NCBI GenBank assembly: GCA_023430945.1
Contig: JAEYYE010000361.1
Span: 1 to 6,440, forward strand
Reading direction: 5' to 3'
Origin: Bacteroidota bacterium
GTDB taxonomy: Bacteria > Bacteroidota > Bacteroidia > Flavobacteriales_F > PHOS-HE28
DNA length: 6,440 nucleotides
Part shown: positions 6,416 through 6,440 of the stretch, piece after piece
Layout: each line of letters begins with the position of its first letter
Position numbering within the stretch: the stretch's first letter is position 1
Position numbers and translations under genes: made by a program
The notes under the pieces: generated by a model
The model's input: the letters and a program-made list of their open reading frames with translations, nothing else
What the model was told of the DNA's origin: nothing
Databases searched by the model: none

Positions 6416-6440
6416 ACCGGTCCCGGTTCATAAGTAAAAA
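6394..6440 (+). repeat. 47-bp direct repeat, copy 2 (window end, inside nhaD)
   Basis: This is an exact copy of 5795-5841, running to the very last base of the window, so the real length of the match is unknown. It replaces the expected continuation of the NhaD reading frame and introduces TGA at 6413-6415. The first 11 bases (CCCGATCGGCG) would also fit the expected native coding sequence for Ser-Pro-Ile-Gly-Asp, which makes them a possible crossover point. Confidence 0.97.

Noticed and set aside
5698..6431. Two short - strand frames sharing an identical MNRDRFMRSRRSG segment, as if a duplicated small gene
   Set aside because: The shared peptide is just the translation of the 47-bp repeat copies; there is no independent sign of coding.

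Overview
The window looks like a piece of a Bacteroidota chromosome, probably from a GC-rich member of the Flavobacteriales or a related order. The basis is a TonB receptor with an N-terminal carboxypeptidase-regulatory-like domain, a prokaryotic CCDC81-type HU/SPOR protein (a family I know from Bacteroidota), a Bacteroidota-style -7 promoter box (TAACTTTG), the lack of Shine-Dalgarno sequences before the starts, and a Kdo-LPS gene. GC content is above half and the sequence is packed with GATC. All seven genes lie on the + strand with very short gaps. I see no tRNA, rRNA, CRISPR array, transposase or phage gene. The order is a contiguous, ordinary-looking stretch of core genes rather than an accessory island.

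Layout: (1) positions 1-2330, the 3' part of a TonB-dependent outer-membrane receptor gene whose signal peptide lies before the window; (2) 2327-3085, kdsB, CMP-Kdo synthetase, overlapping the receptor by ATGA; (3) 3108-4166, a one-span membrane protein with two HU-like domains in front and a SPOR domain behind; (4) 4206-4598, a small STAS/SpoIIAA-like (DUF7793-like) protein with its own -7 box; (5) 4609-5262, an exported protein with WD40-like repeats; (6) 5259-5792, a hotdog acyl-CoA thioesterase, ATGA-coupled to the previous gene; (7) a 110-bp gap with two small hairpins and an AT-rich promoter-like stretch; (8) 5903-6415, the first part of a NhaD-type Na+/H+ antiporter gene.

The genes do not form one pathway. 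Several are envelope functions: an outer-membrane receptor, LPS inner-core sugar activation, a possible DNA-to-septum linker and an ion antiporter. The two ATGA overlaps suggest translational coupling within pairs, and promoter-like boxes before 3108, 4206 and 5903 suggest at least three further transcription starts.

The most important anomaly is at the right end. The last 47 bases (6394-6440) are an exact copy of 5795-5841, 599 bp upstream. They cut nhaD off inside its conserved GGAWSPIGD motif and supply an early stop. The simplest reading is an assembly or chimera artefact at a contig end, joined at an 11-bp shared sequence. A mobile hairpin repeat or the start of a tandem duplication is less likely. 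The second striking signal is the excess of GATC: about 165 sites by eye where about 24 would be expected from composition. I found no convincing new biological system here.
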